DNA of 64,000 nucleotides, from the NCBI GenBank assembly GCA_937995515.1, contig CALKJZ010000021.1, positions 62,001 through 126,000 on the forward strand, in the 5' to 3' direction. Position numbers and translations under genes: made by a program. Below are positions 43,426 to 51,512 of the stretch, in pieces (the first letter of the stretch is position 1; the number at the start of each line of letters is the position of its first letter). This stretch comes from an uncultured Sphingomonadaceae bacterium (lineage in GTDB: Bacteria > Pseudomonadota > Alphaproteobacteria > Sphingomonadales > Sphingomonadaceae). The notes beneath the pieces are model-generated. The model was not told the DNA's origin. It saw only the letters and a program-made list of their open reading frames with translations, and ran no database searches.

Positions 43426-44241
43426 TCAGCGCTGGCAGTGGCGGCAATGCACCGTGCTGCGCCCGCCGACAAGCGACAGGACAAGGGCCCGCCCGCACGC
43501 CGGGCACGGTTGCCCCGCTCGGCCATAGACGCGAAAGGCGGTCTGGTAGGTGCCGAGCTCGCCCGAGACCCGGGCGTGATCGCGCAGGCTCGAGCCGCCT
43601 GCTGCAATCGATTCGGAAAGCACCTCGGCAAGCACCGCTTGCAGCCGCACGAGCCGCGCGGACGACACCCGCCCCGCAGCCCGCGCCGGCGCGATGCCGG
43701 CCCGGAACAGCGCTTCGGCAGCATAGATGTTGCCAACGCCCGCCAGCACGGTCTGGTCCATCAGGAAGGGTTTCACCGCGATCCGGCGCCCATGCGCTGC
43801 GCGGGCGAGATGATCCGGCGGCAGCGCCGGGTCGAGCGGCTCGGGGCCGAGGCGGGCGAGCCAGCGGTGAAGGAGGAGCGCGGGCGTTGCCACAATGTCG
43901 AAGGCGCCGAACCGGCGCGGATCGTGGAAGGCAAGCACAGGGCCGCCGGCAACCTCGAACAGCAGATGATCGTGCGGGCCTGGCACCGGCGGATCGAGCC
44001 GGATCCGGCCCGACATCCCGAGGTGGAAGATCGCGGTGTCGCCGCGGTTGGTGGCGATCAGGCCGAACTTGCCGCGCCGCCCGAGCCCGTTCACGCGCGC
44101 GCCAGAGAGCCGCTCGGCAAGCCCTCGCGGCAGCGGCCAGCGCAGATCCGCCCGGCGGGCCACCACGCGCCGGAGCGTGCGCCCCTCGAGCAGCGGACGC
44201 AGCCCGCGCACGACGGTCTCGACTTCAGGAAGCTCGGGCAC
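43426..44241 (-). CDS. mutM: Formamidopyrimidine-DNA glycosylase
   Basis: The protein has 271 residues. The catalytic N terminus MPELPEVETVVRGL places Pro2 and Glu3 correctly. The helix-two-turn-helix block is DQTVLAGVGNIYAAEALFRAGI, and the C-terminal zinc finger has CPACG...CRHCQR. It excises 8-oxoguanine and opens the abasic site. Its gene is divergent from ubiE across 55 bp. Confidence 0.97.
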   Translation of the reverse strand: MPELPEVETVVRGLRPLLEGRTLRRVVARRADLRWPLPRGLAERLSGARVNGLGRRGKFGLIATNRGDTAIFHLGMSGRIRLDPPVPGPHDHLLFEVAGGPVLAFHDPRRFGAFDIVATPALLLHRWLARLGPEPLDPALPPDHLARAAHGRRIAVKPFLMDQTVLAGVGNIYAAEALFRAGIAPARAAGRVSSARLVRLQAVLAEVLSESIAAGGSSLRDHARVSGELGTYQTAFRVYGRAGQPCPACGRALVLSLVGGRSTVHCRHCQR

Positions 44242-44296
44242 GCCTGCGGCCTAGGCGGCGCTGGAAGCCCGGGCAAGTTGCCGCTAGGCGGACCCC

Positions 44297-45034
44297 ATGA
44301 GCAGCAACGGCAAGGCCAGCTTCGGCTATCGCACCGTGGCACCCGAGGAGAAAACGCGGCTCGTGGGTGCCGTCTTCTCCTCGGTCGCGCGCCGGTACGA
44401 TTTGATGAACGACCTCATGTCGGGCGGCATGCACCGGCTGTGGAAAGACCGGTTTGTCGCCATGGTGCGGCCGCGCCCGGGGGAGCGGATCCTCGATCTG
44501 GCCGGCGGCACCGGCGACATCGCCTTCCGCCTAGCCCGCGCGGGCGCCGAGGTGACGGTTGCGGACATCAACCCCGACATGCTGGCAGTCGGCCGCGAGC
44601 GCGCGCGCAGGCGCGGCCTGCAGGGTCTCGACTTCGCAGTCGCCAACGCCGAGGCCATGCCCTTTGCCGATGCCAGCTTCGATGCCGTGACGATTGCCTT
44701 CGGGATTCGCAACGTGACCCACATCGAGGCCGCCCTCGCCGACATGCGCCGCGTGCTGAAATGGGGCGGGCGCTTCTTCTGCCTCGAGTTTTCCACCACC
44801 GAATGGCCTGCCTTCGCCCGCGCCTACGACCTCTATTCGATGAACATCGTGCCGCGCATCGGCCGGCTGGTGGCACGGGATGCGGAAAGCTACCGCTATC
44901 TTGTCGAGTCGATCCGCCGCTTTCCGACCATGGCGGCGTTTGCGCGCATGATCGAGGAGGCGGGCTTCGGCCGGGTTTCAGCGACGCCCATCCTCGGCGG
45001 CGCGGTCGCCATCCATTCCGGCTGGAAGATCTGA
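44297..45034 (+). CDS. ubiE: Ubiquinone/menaquinone C-methyltransferase UbiE
   Basis: This 245-residue SAM-dependent methyltransferase has motif [16 protein letters not shown] (about 60-74). The UbiE/COQ5 signatures [20 protein letters not shown] and [27 protein letters not shown] are both present. The protein methylates the quinone ring in ubiquinone synthesis. It ends 4 bp before ubiB and is divergent from mutM. Confidence 0.97.
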   Translation: MSSNGKASFGYRTVAPEEKTRLVGAVFSSVARRYDLMNDLMSGGMHRLWKDRFVAMVRPRPGERILDLAGGTGDIAFRLARAGAEVTVADINPDMLAVGRERARRRGLQGLDFAVANAEAMPFADASFDAVTIAFGIRNVTHIEAALADMRRVLKWGGRFFCLEFSTTEWPAFARAYDLYSMNIVPRIGRLVARDAESYRYLVESIRRFPTMAAFARMIEEAGFGRVSATPILGGAVAIHSGWKI

Positions 45035-45038
45035 GGCC

Positions 45039-46568
45039 TTGGCCAGCGGGCCCGTGCACGCGGCGCGGCTGCTGGGCGACGCGCGACGGCTGGCGCGCCA
45101 CGGCGCGCTTCGTCCGTTCGAGACCCTTGCCGACGTGCCCGGCAGCGCCCGACTTGCCGCCCGGCTGCTGCGGCTGGGAGCGGGCGCGCCGGATCCGCCG
45201 CAGTTTGCCGAGGGGCTGAAGGCCTGCGGGCCGGCCGCCGTGAAGCTGGGCCAAGCGCTTGCCACCCGCCCCGACCTCGTGGGGCCCGCGGCCGCAGCAG
45301 ACCTGAAGCGCCTGCAGGACGACATGCCCGCGGCTCCATGGGCGCGGATTGCCGCCGAGCTCGACCGCGCGCTGGGTCCGCAATGGCGTGCGGACTTTGT
45401 CGAGATCTCCGAAAAGCCGGTCGGCTCGGCCTCGATCGCGCAGGTGCACCGGGCGGTCACCCGCGCGGGCGAGACAGTGGCGCTCAAGGTGCTGCGCCCA
45501 GGAGTGGAGGAGCAGTTCACATCCGCCATCGAAACCTATGCGTGGGCTGCCGCGCGCCTCGAGCGGCTGGGCGGCGAGTTCGCCCGGCTGCGACCGCGCC
45601 AGGTGATCGAGACCTTCCGCGGCTGGACCATGGCCGAGCTCGACCTGCGCCGCGAGGCCGGGCACGCCTCCGAACTGGCCGATGCGGTGCGCGCCGAACC
45701 GGGGCTGCGCGTGCCGCGCGTCCACTGGCAGTGGACGAGCCGGCGCACGCTCGCCCTCGAATGGGTCGACGGTATCAAGCTCACCGACCATGCCGCGCTC
45801 GATGCCACGGGCGCAGACCGGCCCGCGCTCGCGCAGACACTGGTGCGCGGCTTCCTCGCGCAGGCGATCGGCAAGGGCTTCTTCCACGCCGACCTGCACC
45901 AGGGCAATCTGCTGCTCGACCGCGAGGGCCGGCTGGTGCTCCTCGATTTCGGCATCATGGGCCATCTCGACCGGCGCGCGCGGGTCTATCTCGCCGAGAT
46001 CATCTTCGGCCTCCTCGTGGGCGATTATGCGCGGGTGGCGGATATCCACTTCGAGGCCGGCTATGTGCCGCCGCACCACGACCGCATGGCCTTTGCAACC
46101 GCGCTGCGCGCCGCCGGCGAGCCAATCCGCGGCAAGGACGCAAGCCAGATCTCGATTGGCAACCTGCTCGACAACCTCTTCGCGATCACCCGCCAGTTCG
46201 ACATGGAAACCCAGCCGCACCTGCTGCTGCTGCAGAAGACGATGGTGATGGTGGAAGGGGTCGCCATCGGTCTCGATCCGCACGTCAACATGTGGGAGAC
46301 GGGCGGGCCCTATGTGAAGGCGTGGCTGCGCGAAGAGCTCGGCCCGGAGGCGCGGCTGGCCGACCGGCTGGTCGCCGACCTGCGGCTTCTCCTCCAGCTG
46401 CCCGAGGTCGCCCGCAGGCTCATCCGCCAGCTTCCGCCCGAAAGCGCAGCGCCGCCACAGCCGCCGGAGCCCCAGCTGCCGCCGCCCTCCCCCTGGACAT
46501 GGCGGCCATTCCTCGCCGGGCTCGCGGTCGGTCTCGTGCTGCTGGCGCTTGTCGTCTTTCTGTTCTAG
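45039..46568 (+). CDS. ubiB: Ubiquinone biosynthesis kinase-like protein UbiB
   Basis: The protein has about 509 residues and belongs to the ABC1/ADCK/UbiB atypical kinase family. The KxGQ motif is AAVKLGQALATRPDL. The A-rich loop replacing the P-loop is KPVGSASIAQVHRA, followed by ALKVLRPG. The catalytic loop is FFHADLHQGNLLL and the metal motif is LLDFGIMGH. A C-terminal membrane segment (about 488-507) follows a Pro-rich linker. The start is a TTG at 45039 with GAGG very close, or possibly the GTG at 45054. It supports extraction or hydroxylation of ubiquinone precursors. Confidence 0.94.
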   Translation: MASGPVHAARLLGDARRLARHGALRPFETLADVPGSARLAARLLRLGAGAPDPPQFAEGLKACGPAAVKLGQALATRPDLVGPAAAADLKRLQDDMPAAPWARIAAELDRALGPQWRADFVEISEKPVGSASIAQVHRAVTRAGETVALKVLRPGVEEQFTSAIETYAWAAARLERLGGEFARLRPRQVIETFRGWTMAELDLRREAGHASELADAVRAEPGLRVPRVHWQWTSRRTLALEWVDGIKLTDHAALDATGADRPALAQTLVRGFLAQAIGKGFFHADLHQGNLLLDREGRLVLLDFGIMGHLDRRARVYLAEIIFGLLVGDYARVADIHFEAGYVPPHHDRMAFATALRAAGEPIRGKDASQISIGNLLDNLFAITRQFDMETQPHLLLLQKTMVMVEGVAIGLDPHVNMWETGGPYVKAWLREELGPEARLADRLVADLRLLLQLPEVARRLIRQLPPESAAPPQPPEPQLPPPSPWTWRPFLAGLAVGLVLLALVVFLF

Positions 46569-46603
46569 AAGGCGACCGGCCGCAAAAGGGGGAGGCGGCA
46601 GCC

Positions 46604-47167
46604 ATGGCCATCAACCGGACCTTCTTCTTTTCCGAGGTGCGCGCCACGCTGTTCGCAGGCCGTCTGACCCCGGGACAGACCCGCGGGCTGACCGCAATCC
46701 TCGACCATTGGGAACAGGCCCATGCCCGCTCCGACGACCGGTGGCTCGCCTACATGCTGGCAACGGTGCACCACGAGACGGACAAGAAGTTCGTCGGCAT
46801 TCGCGAATACGGCCTCGGGCGCGGGCGGCCCTATGGTCGGCCTGTGCCACCCTACGGTCACGCCTATTATGGCCGGGGCTTCGTGCAGCTCACCTGGCAG
46901 GCGAATTACCAGAAAATGTCGGCGGTGTGCGGGGTCGATCTCGTCGCCAACCCGGATCTTGCGCTCGAGCTTGGCATTTGCACGCGCATCCTCTTCCACG
47001 GCATGATCAACGGCAGCTTCACCGGCCGCAGGCTGGCCGACTACTTCAGCCCCGCGCGCGAGGACTGGGTGCAGGCCCGGCGCATCATCAACGCGCTGGA
47101 CAAGGCGCACCTGATTGCCGACCACGCCCACCGCTTCTACGCCGCCATCAGCTACACGACCGGGTGA
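46604..47167 (+). CDS. GH19-like chitinase/lysozyme domain protein
   Basis: This 187-residue protein starts at an ATG with GGGGGAGG upstream. The block VHHETDKKF holds the likely catalytic Glu58, and HAYYGRGFVQLTWQANYQKMS (about 86-106) is the second hallmark of the GH19 chitinase/endolysin fold. No signal peptide or holin is visible, so how it would reach peptidoglycan is unclear. Phage-type endolysins of this family exist, but no phage genes flank it. It follows ubiB by 35 bp. A 15-bp tandem duplication covers its stop codon. Confidence 0.85.
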   Translation: MAINRTFFFSEVRATLFAGRLTPGQTRGLTAILDHWEQAHARSDDRWLAYMLATVHHETDKKFVGIREYGLGRGRPYGRPVPPYGHAYYGRGFVQLTWQANYQKMSAVCGVDLVANPDLALELGICTRILFHGMINGSFTGRRLADYFSPAREDWVQARRIINALDKAHLIADHAHRFYAAISYTTG

Positions 47168-47182
47168 TACACGACCGGATGA
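47153..47182. repeat. 15-bp tandem duplication over the GH19-like stop codon
   Basis: TACACGACCGGGTGA (47153-47167) is followed immediately by TACACGACCGGATGA (47168-47182). The second copy repeats the last four codons and the stop in frame. Confidence 0.9.
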
Positions 47183-47270
47183 GCCGCTTGCGGCATCCGG
47201 CCACGCTCCCTACCTGCCCGCCGGGCTGAGCACGGCAAGCCCGCAACCGGGAACAGGCACGAGGAGCCGC

Positions 47271-48104
47271 ATGGAAGCGCGCGAGGCGACAATCGGATCC
47301 GGGCAGGCGCCGACCGTTCGCGGGCGGGTTGCAGCGCTCGTCCATTCCGATCGCTTCCAAAAGGCCATCATCGCCATCATCGTCGCGAACGCCATCGTGC
47401 TGGGTCTTGAGACCTCGGAGTGGATGATGGCCCGGGCCGGCGGCCTGCTTGTCGGCCTCGACCGGGTCGCGCTTGCCATCTTTGTCGTCGAGATCGGCCT
47501 CAAGCTCTATGCGGACCGGCTCGCCTTCTTCCGCTCGGGCTGGAACCTGTTCGATTTTGCGATCGTGGCAGTGGCGCTCCTTCCTGCCTCGGAAGGGCTT
47601 TCGGTGCTGCGCGCGCTGCGCATCCTGCGCGCGCTCCGGCTGGTGTCGGCGATGCCATCGCTCCGGCGGGTTGTGGAAGGGCTGCTGCGCGCGATCCCGG
47701 CCATGGGCTCGGTGGTGCTGCTGCTCGGGCTCATCTTCTACGTGGGCGCAGTGATGGCAACCAAGCTGTTCGGCGCGGCCTTCCCGCAATGGTTCGGAAG
47801 CGTCGGCGCCTCGCTCTATTCGCTCTTCCAGGTGATGACGCTCGAAAGCTGGTCGATGGGCATCGTGCGGCCGGTGATGGAGGTCTACCCCTTCGCCTGG
47901 GCCTTCTTCGTGCCCTTCATCCTGGTCACGTCCTTCATGGTGCTCAACCTTTTCATCGCCATCATTGTCTCGGCGATGACCGAGAGCGACACGCCGCCCG
48001 CACCCCTTCCAGTGAAGGAGATTGCGGCCGAACTGACAGCGCTGAGAGAAGAGATCGCCCTGCTGCGCGCCGAACGGGCCACGGGCCGCCAGCCGGCGGA
48101 TTAG
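47271..48104 (+). CDS. Bacterial voltage-gated sodium channel (NavBac/NaChBac family)
   Basis: The 277-residue protein starts at an ATG with GAGGAG upstream. Six membrane helices are visible. The S4 voltage sensor carries arginines at 114, 117, 120 and 123, every third residue (VLRALRILRALR). The pore has the selectivity filter TLESWS at 190-195, identical to that of NavAb-type sodium channels. S6 is PFILVTSFMVLNLFIAIIVSAM, and the C terminus has the expected coiled coil (EIAAELTALREEIALLRAE). Homotetramers conduct sodium on depolarisation. The upstream-extended frame overlaps the GH19-like gene and is unlikely. Confidence 0.93.
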   Translation: MEAREATIGSGQAPTVRGRVAALVHSDRFQKAIIAIIVANAIVLGLETSEWMMARAGGLLVGLDRVALAIFVVEIGLKLYADRLAFFRSGWNLFDFAIVAVALLPASEGLSVLRALRILRALRLVSAMPSLRRVVEGLLRAIPAMGSVVLLLGLIFYVGAVMATKLFGAAFPQWFGSVGASLYSLFQVMTLESWSMGIVRPVMEVYPFAWAFFVPFILVTSFMVLNLFIAIIVSAMTESDTPPAPLPVKEIAAELTALREEIALLRAERATGRQPAD

Positions 48105-48113
48105 CGGGCGCAA

Positions 48114-48150
48114 GGGGCGGTGGCCCCGCTCGCGCGGGCGCGGCCGCCCC
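48114..48150. terminator. Hairpin between convergent Na channel and fumarase genes
   Basis: GGGGCGG at 48114-48120 pairs with CCGCCCC at 48144-48150 in the 82-bp gap between two convergent stop codons. The loop is GC-rich and there is no T-run, so the call is tentative. Confidence 0.35.
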
Positions 48151-48186
48151 GCGAAACCGCAGGCCTGCCCGGCCGCAGCCCGCGCG

Positions 48187-49704
48187 TCAGGCGGGCTCGG
48201 CCTCGCGGCGCGCCGCGATCCGCCGGCGCCATTCCTCCGGCCCGGCTGTGTGCACGCTGTTGCCCCGCGCATCCACGGCCACTGTCACCGGCATGTCCTT
48301 CACCTCGAACTCGTAGATGGCCTCCATGCCGAGATCCTCGAAGGCGATGACGCGCGCCGCCTTGATCGCGCGGGCAACGAGATAGGCGGCACCTCCCACG
48401 GCAATCAGATAGGCCGCGCCAGCCTCGCGGATCGCCTCGATCCCCTGGGGACCACGCTCGGCCTTGCCCACCATGGCAAGCAGGCCCTGGTCGAGGACCA
48501 TCTTCGTGAACTTGTCCATGCGGGTCGCCGTCGTCGGCCCCGCCGGGCCTACGACCTCGTCGCGGACCGGATCCACCGGGCCAACATAGTAGATGACCCG
48601 GCCCTCGAGCGACACGGGCAGCGGCTCGCCGCGCGCCAGCATGTCGGCCATGCGCTTGTGCGCCGCGTCGCGGCCGGTCAGCATCCGGCCCGAAAGGAGC
48701 AGCCGTTCGCCCGGCTGCCAGCTTGCCACCTCCGCACGGGAGAGCGTCGCGAGATCGACCCGCCGCGCCCCGGGGCTCGGCGCCCATTCAACCTTCGGCC
48801 AGCGCGAGAGGTCGGGAGCCGGAAGATAGACGGGCCCAGACCCGTCAAGCCTGAGGTGCGCGTGGCGCGTGGCAGCGCAATTGGGGATCATGGCCACCGG
48901 CTTCGAGGCGGCATGCGTCGGCCAGTCGAGGATCTTGACGTCGAGGACGGTCGAAAGCCCGCCAAGCCCCTGGGCGCCGATGCCGAGGTCGTTTACGGCA
49001 TCGAAGATCTCGATGCGCAGCCGCTCGAGGTCGGTTGCGGCCCCGCGCGCCTTCAGCGCGGCCATGTCGATGGGCGCCATCAGCGCCTCTTTGGCGAGCA
49101 GCATCGCCTTTTCCGCCGTCCCGCCGATGCCGATTCCGAGCATGCCCGGGGGGCACCATCCCGCGCCCATGGTCGGCACCGTCTTCACCACCCAGTCCGT
49201 GATGGAATCGCTCGGGTTCAGCATCACAAACTTCGACTTGTTCTCGCTGCCCCCGCCCTTGGCGGCGAGGGCGATCTCCATTGCCTCGCCCTCGACAAGC
49301 TCGACATGGACGACCGCAGGCGTGTTGTCGCGCGTGTTTACGCGCGAGAAGGCCGGGTCTGCCACCACAGAGGCGCGCAGCGGGTTGTCCGGGTCGCGGT
49401 AGGCCCGCCGGACCCCCTCGTCGATCATCGCCTGGAGCGTCATCCCGCCCTCCAGCCGCGCGCCCATCCCGAGCTTCACGAACACGCACACGATCCCCGT
49501 ATCCTGGCAGATCGGGCGGTGCCCCTCGGCCGCCATGCGCGAGTTGGTGAGGATCTGCGCGATGGCATCCCGGGCCGCCGGGCTTTCCTCGAGCGCATAG
49601 GCGGCGCCAAGCGCCTCGATATAATCCTGCGGGTGATAGAAGCTGATGTGCTGCAGCGCCGCTGCCACGCTTTCGATCACATCCTCGGCCCGGATCACTG
49701 CCAT
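48187..49704 (-). CDS. fumA: Class I fumarate hydratase, 4Fe-4S type
   Basis: The protein has 505 residues from the ATG at 49704, with GGAGGAG upstream. The alpha-like half has the cluster cysteine in HRPICQDTGIVCVFVKLG and the WCPPGMLGIGIGG block. The beta-like half has GPAGPTTATRMDKFTKMVLDQGLLAMVGKAERG. Both halves are fused as in FumA/FumB. It interconverts fumarate and malate and is oxygen-sensitive through its cluster. Confidence 0.95.
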   Translation of the reverse strand: MAVIRAEDVIESVAAALQHISFYHPQDYIEALGAAYALEESPAARDAIAQILTNSRMAAEGHRPICQDTGIVCVFVKLGMGARLEGGMTLQAMIDEGVRRAYRDPDNPLRASVVADPAFSRVNTRDNTPAVVHVELVEGEAMEIALAAKGGGSENKSKFVMLNPSDSITDWVVKTVPTMGAGWCPPGMLGIGIGGTAEKAMLLAKEALMAPIDMAALKARGAATDLERLRIEIFDAVNDLGIGAQGLGGLSTVLDVKILDWPTHAASKPVAMIPNCAATRHAHLRLDGSGPVYLPAPDLSRWPKVEWAPSPGARRVDLATLSRAEVASWQPGERLLLSGRMLTGRDAAHKRMADMLARGEPLPVSLEGRVIYYVGPVDPVRDEVVGPAGPTTATRMDKFTKMVLDQGLLAMVGKAERGPQGIEAIREAGAAYLIAVGGAAYLVARAIKAARVIAFEDLGMEAIYEFEVKDMPVTVAVDARGNSVHTAGPEEWRRRIAARREAEPA

Positions 49705-49896
49705 CGCCTGCTCCTCCTGCGCCAGTCGCCCGGGGCTTTCGGCCCACGCGGCGGTCCGCGTCAAGGCAGGCCGGTGCAGAACCCGGGGCAGAAGCCGGGG
49801 CCCCGAGCCGCAGGCGCGCGCATGCGGGCGAGGCAGCGCAGGGGCGATGCCGCCGCCGCCTGCGCCGCTGCGCCGCGCCCCGGGCGCCCCGTCCTC

Positions 49897-50217
49897 TCAG
49901 CGCGGGATCGAGGCCTCCACCCCGCCCGACAGGGCAATCCGCAGGCCGTGCTGCGCCGAGGCGTGGATGGCCGTTGCCGCGCGGCATTGGAGGGCCGCAT
50001 TCGGCCCGCCACGGACCAGCGGCGAGGGATCGCCGCAGACCTCCCGGGCCGCTGCACGGATCCGGCGCTCGAGCGCGCGCCGGCCGGCCGGCGTTGCAAG
50101 TTCGAGATCGCCTGTGCGAACTGAGACGGTCCGCGGCGCGGCTTCGCCGGCGAGGGCGACGGAGGATGTGAGAGCGGCGCAGAGGATCGCGCCGGCGCGT
50201 GCCAGGGTGCTTTGCAT
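49897..50217 (-). CDS. UrcA-family secreted small protein
   Basis: The protein has 106 residues with a signal peptide (MQSTLARAGAILCAALTSSVALAGEA). The mature part has RTVSVRTGDLELATPAGRRALERRIRAAAREVCGD and a second cysteine in QCRAATAIHAS. This two-cysteine pattern marks the UrcA family of sphingomonads and caulobacters, whose function is not known. It is divergent from a LysR regulator across a short intergenic region. Confidence 0.8.
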   Translation of the reverse strand: MQSTLARAGAILCAALTSSVALAGEAAPRTVSVRTGDLELATPAGRRALERRIRAAAREVCGDPSPLVRGGPNAALQCRAATAIHASAQHGLRIALSGGVEASIPR

Positions 50218-50307
50218 CGATCAGCCTTTCCATTGGCCGGGCCCTCAACCCGGGCCCGATGACGCACAGTCTCGCCGATTCGCGCCGCCCGGCGTGAGCA
50301 GCGATGT

Positions 50308-50332
50308 TGCATTGGCGTTCTGCAGTAATGCA
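50308..50332. promoter_or_regulatory. LysR-type inverted repeat upstream of lysR
   Basis: TGCATT (50308-50313) and AATGCA (50327-50332) form a perfect inverted repeat around 13 nt, matching the T-N11-A style of LysR operators. It overlaps the two upstream candidate ATGs of the lysR frame, which favours the ATG at 50343 and suggests autoregulation. Confidence 0.45.
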
Positions 50333-50342
50333 GAGTAGCACC

Positions 50343-51260
50343 ATGGCTGCACCCGGCTTCGACTGGAATGATCTGCGGCATTTCCTGGCCCTGGCGGAGG
50401 CCGGCAGCACGCTCGCAGCCGGCCGCCGGCTGCGCGTGAGCCAGACGACTGTCGCCCGCCGCCTTGCCGCGCTCGAGGACCGGCTCGGCCTCAGGCTGTT
50501 CGACCGCCGGCCCTCGGGCTATGTGCTCACGGAGGCGGGAACAGCGCTGCTGCCGAGGGCGCGCGAGGTCGAGGCGGCAGCCCGGCGGGTGCAGGACGAT
50601 GCCGCCGCGCGCAAGCGCGCCACCACCGGCACCGTCCGCATCACGGCAGCGGATGTCTATGCCACCGCCCTCATTCTGCCGGTCCTCTCCGAGCTCCATG
50701 CAACACACCCGGGCATTCTCGTCGAAGTCGATGAAAGCCTCGAACAGCTCGACCTTGCAGGGGGCGCCGCCGACATTGCGCTGCGCGACATCGAGCGGCC
50801 TGCAGGTGCCGGGCTTGTCGCCCAGCGGCTGTGCGACCTGCCGTGGACCTTCTATTGTTCGGCCGGCTATGCCGCGCGTCACGGCCTTCCCGGCAGCTAT
50901 CACGAGATGCGCGGCCATCCGCTGGTTGCCGGCGGCGGTGCGATGGTCGGCCCGGTCTATGACCACTGGCTGGCACAGGTGGGGCTGAGCGGCGCCGTGG
51001 CCATGCGCCACGGCTCGATCAGCGGGCTGCTTGCCGCGGTCCGCTCCGGCGCAGGGGTCGGCGCCCTGCCCTGCCTTGTCGCCGATCTCGACCCCGGGCT
51101 CCTGCGCTGCGTGCCGCCACACCCGGCCCAGCCCCCGCGCGCGCTGTGGCTCATCTACCCGGAACGGCATCGCGCCAGCCCGCATGTGCGGATGGTGGTC
51201 GATCATCTGGCCAGGCGCATTCGGGCCCGGGCGCGCGAGGGGCAGGCCCGCCACGCCTGA
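50343..51260 (+). CDS. LysR-family transcriptional regulator
   Basis: The protein has 305 residues from the ATG at 50343 (MAAPGFDWNDLRHFLALAEAGSTLAAGRRL). The N-terminal winged HTH continues RVSQTTVARRLAALEDRLGLRLFDR, the LysR signature. The effector domain follows. In-frame ATGs at 50304 and 50328 would add up to 13 residues but lie inside an inverted repeat. The divergent neighbour is the UrcA-family gene, a possible target. Confidence 0.88.
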   Translation: MAAPGFDWNDLRHFLALAEAGSTLAAGRRLRVSQTTVARRLAALEDRLGLRLFDRRPSGYVLTEAGTALLPRAREVEAAARRVQDDAAARKRATTGTVRITAADVYATALILPVLSELHATHPGILVEVDESLEQLDLAGGAADIALRDIERPAGAGLVAQRLCDLPWTFYCSAGYAARHGLPGSYHEMRGHPLVAGGGAMVGPVYDHWLAQVGLSGAVAMRHGSISGLLAAVRSGAGVGALPCLVADLDPGLLRCVPPHPAQPPRALWLIYPERHRASPHVRMVVDHLARRIRARAREGQARHA

Positions 51261-51512
51261 GGCCGGGCTGCCACAGCCGTCCGCATCGTGTTCGGCGAAC
51301 ATTTTTCCGCTTGCCAGCTGGCTTCGATATGGCACTATCCCTTGTTGTCAGCTTCGGGCCGAGCCCCCAGCTCTTGTGTCTGGTGCAGCATCCGGGCTTT
51401 CTGGGGCCAGAACGGGAAGGGTCGTCGGACGCCCGGCTGAAGACTATATGCGGGGATTGCCCGCAGGCGCGGCGGATCGGCTGGCCTTGCGGCAGGCGAG
51501 GGGATGAGCGGA

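Noticed and set aside
46604-47167. Prophage remnant based on the GH19-like endolysin-type protein
   Set aside because: Neighbours are ubiB and a sodium channel; no holin, integrase, structural gene or attachment repeat is present.
51261-51503. NrdR box upstream of nrdA
   Set aside because: Only weak matches around ACTAT-like sequences were seen (about 51331 and 51444), not the paired 16-bp palindromes expected.
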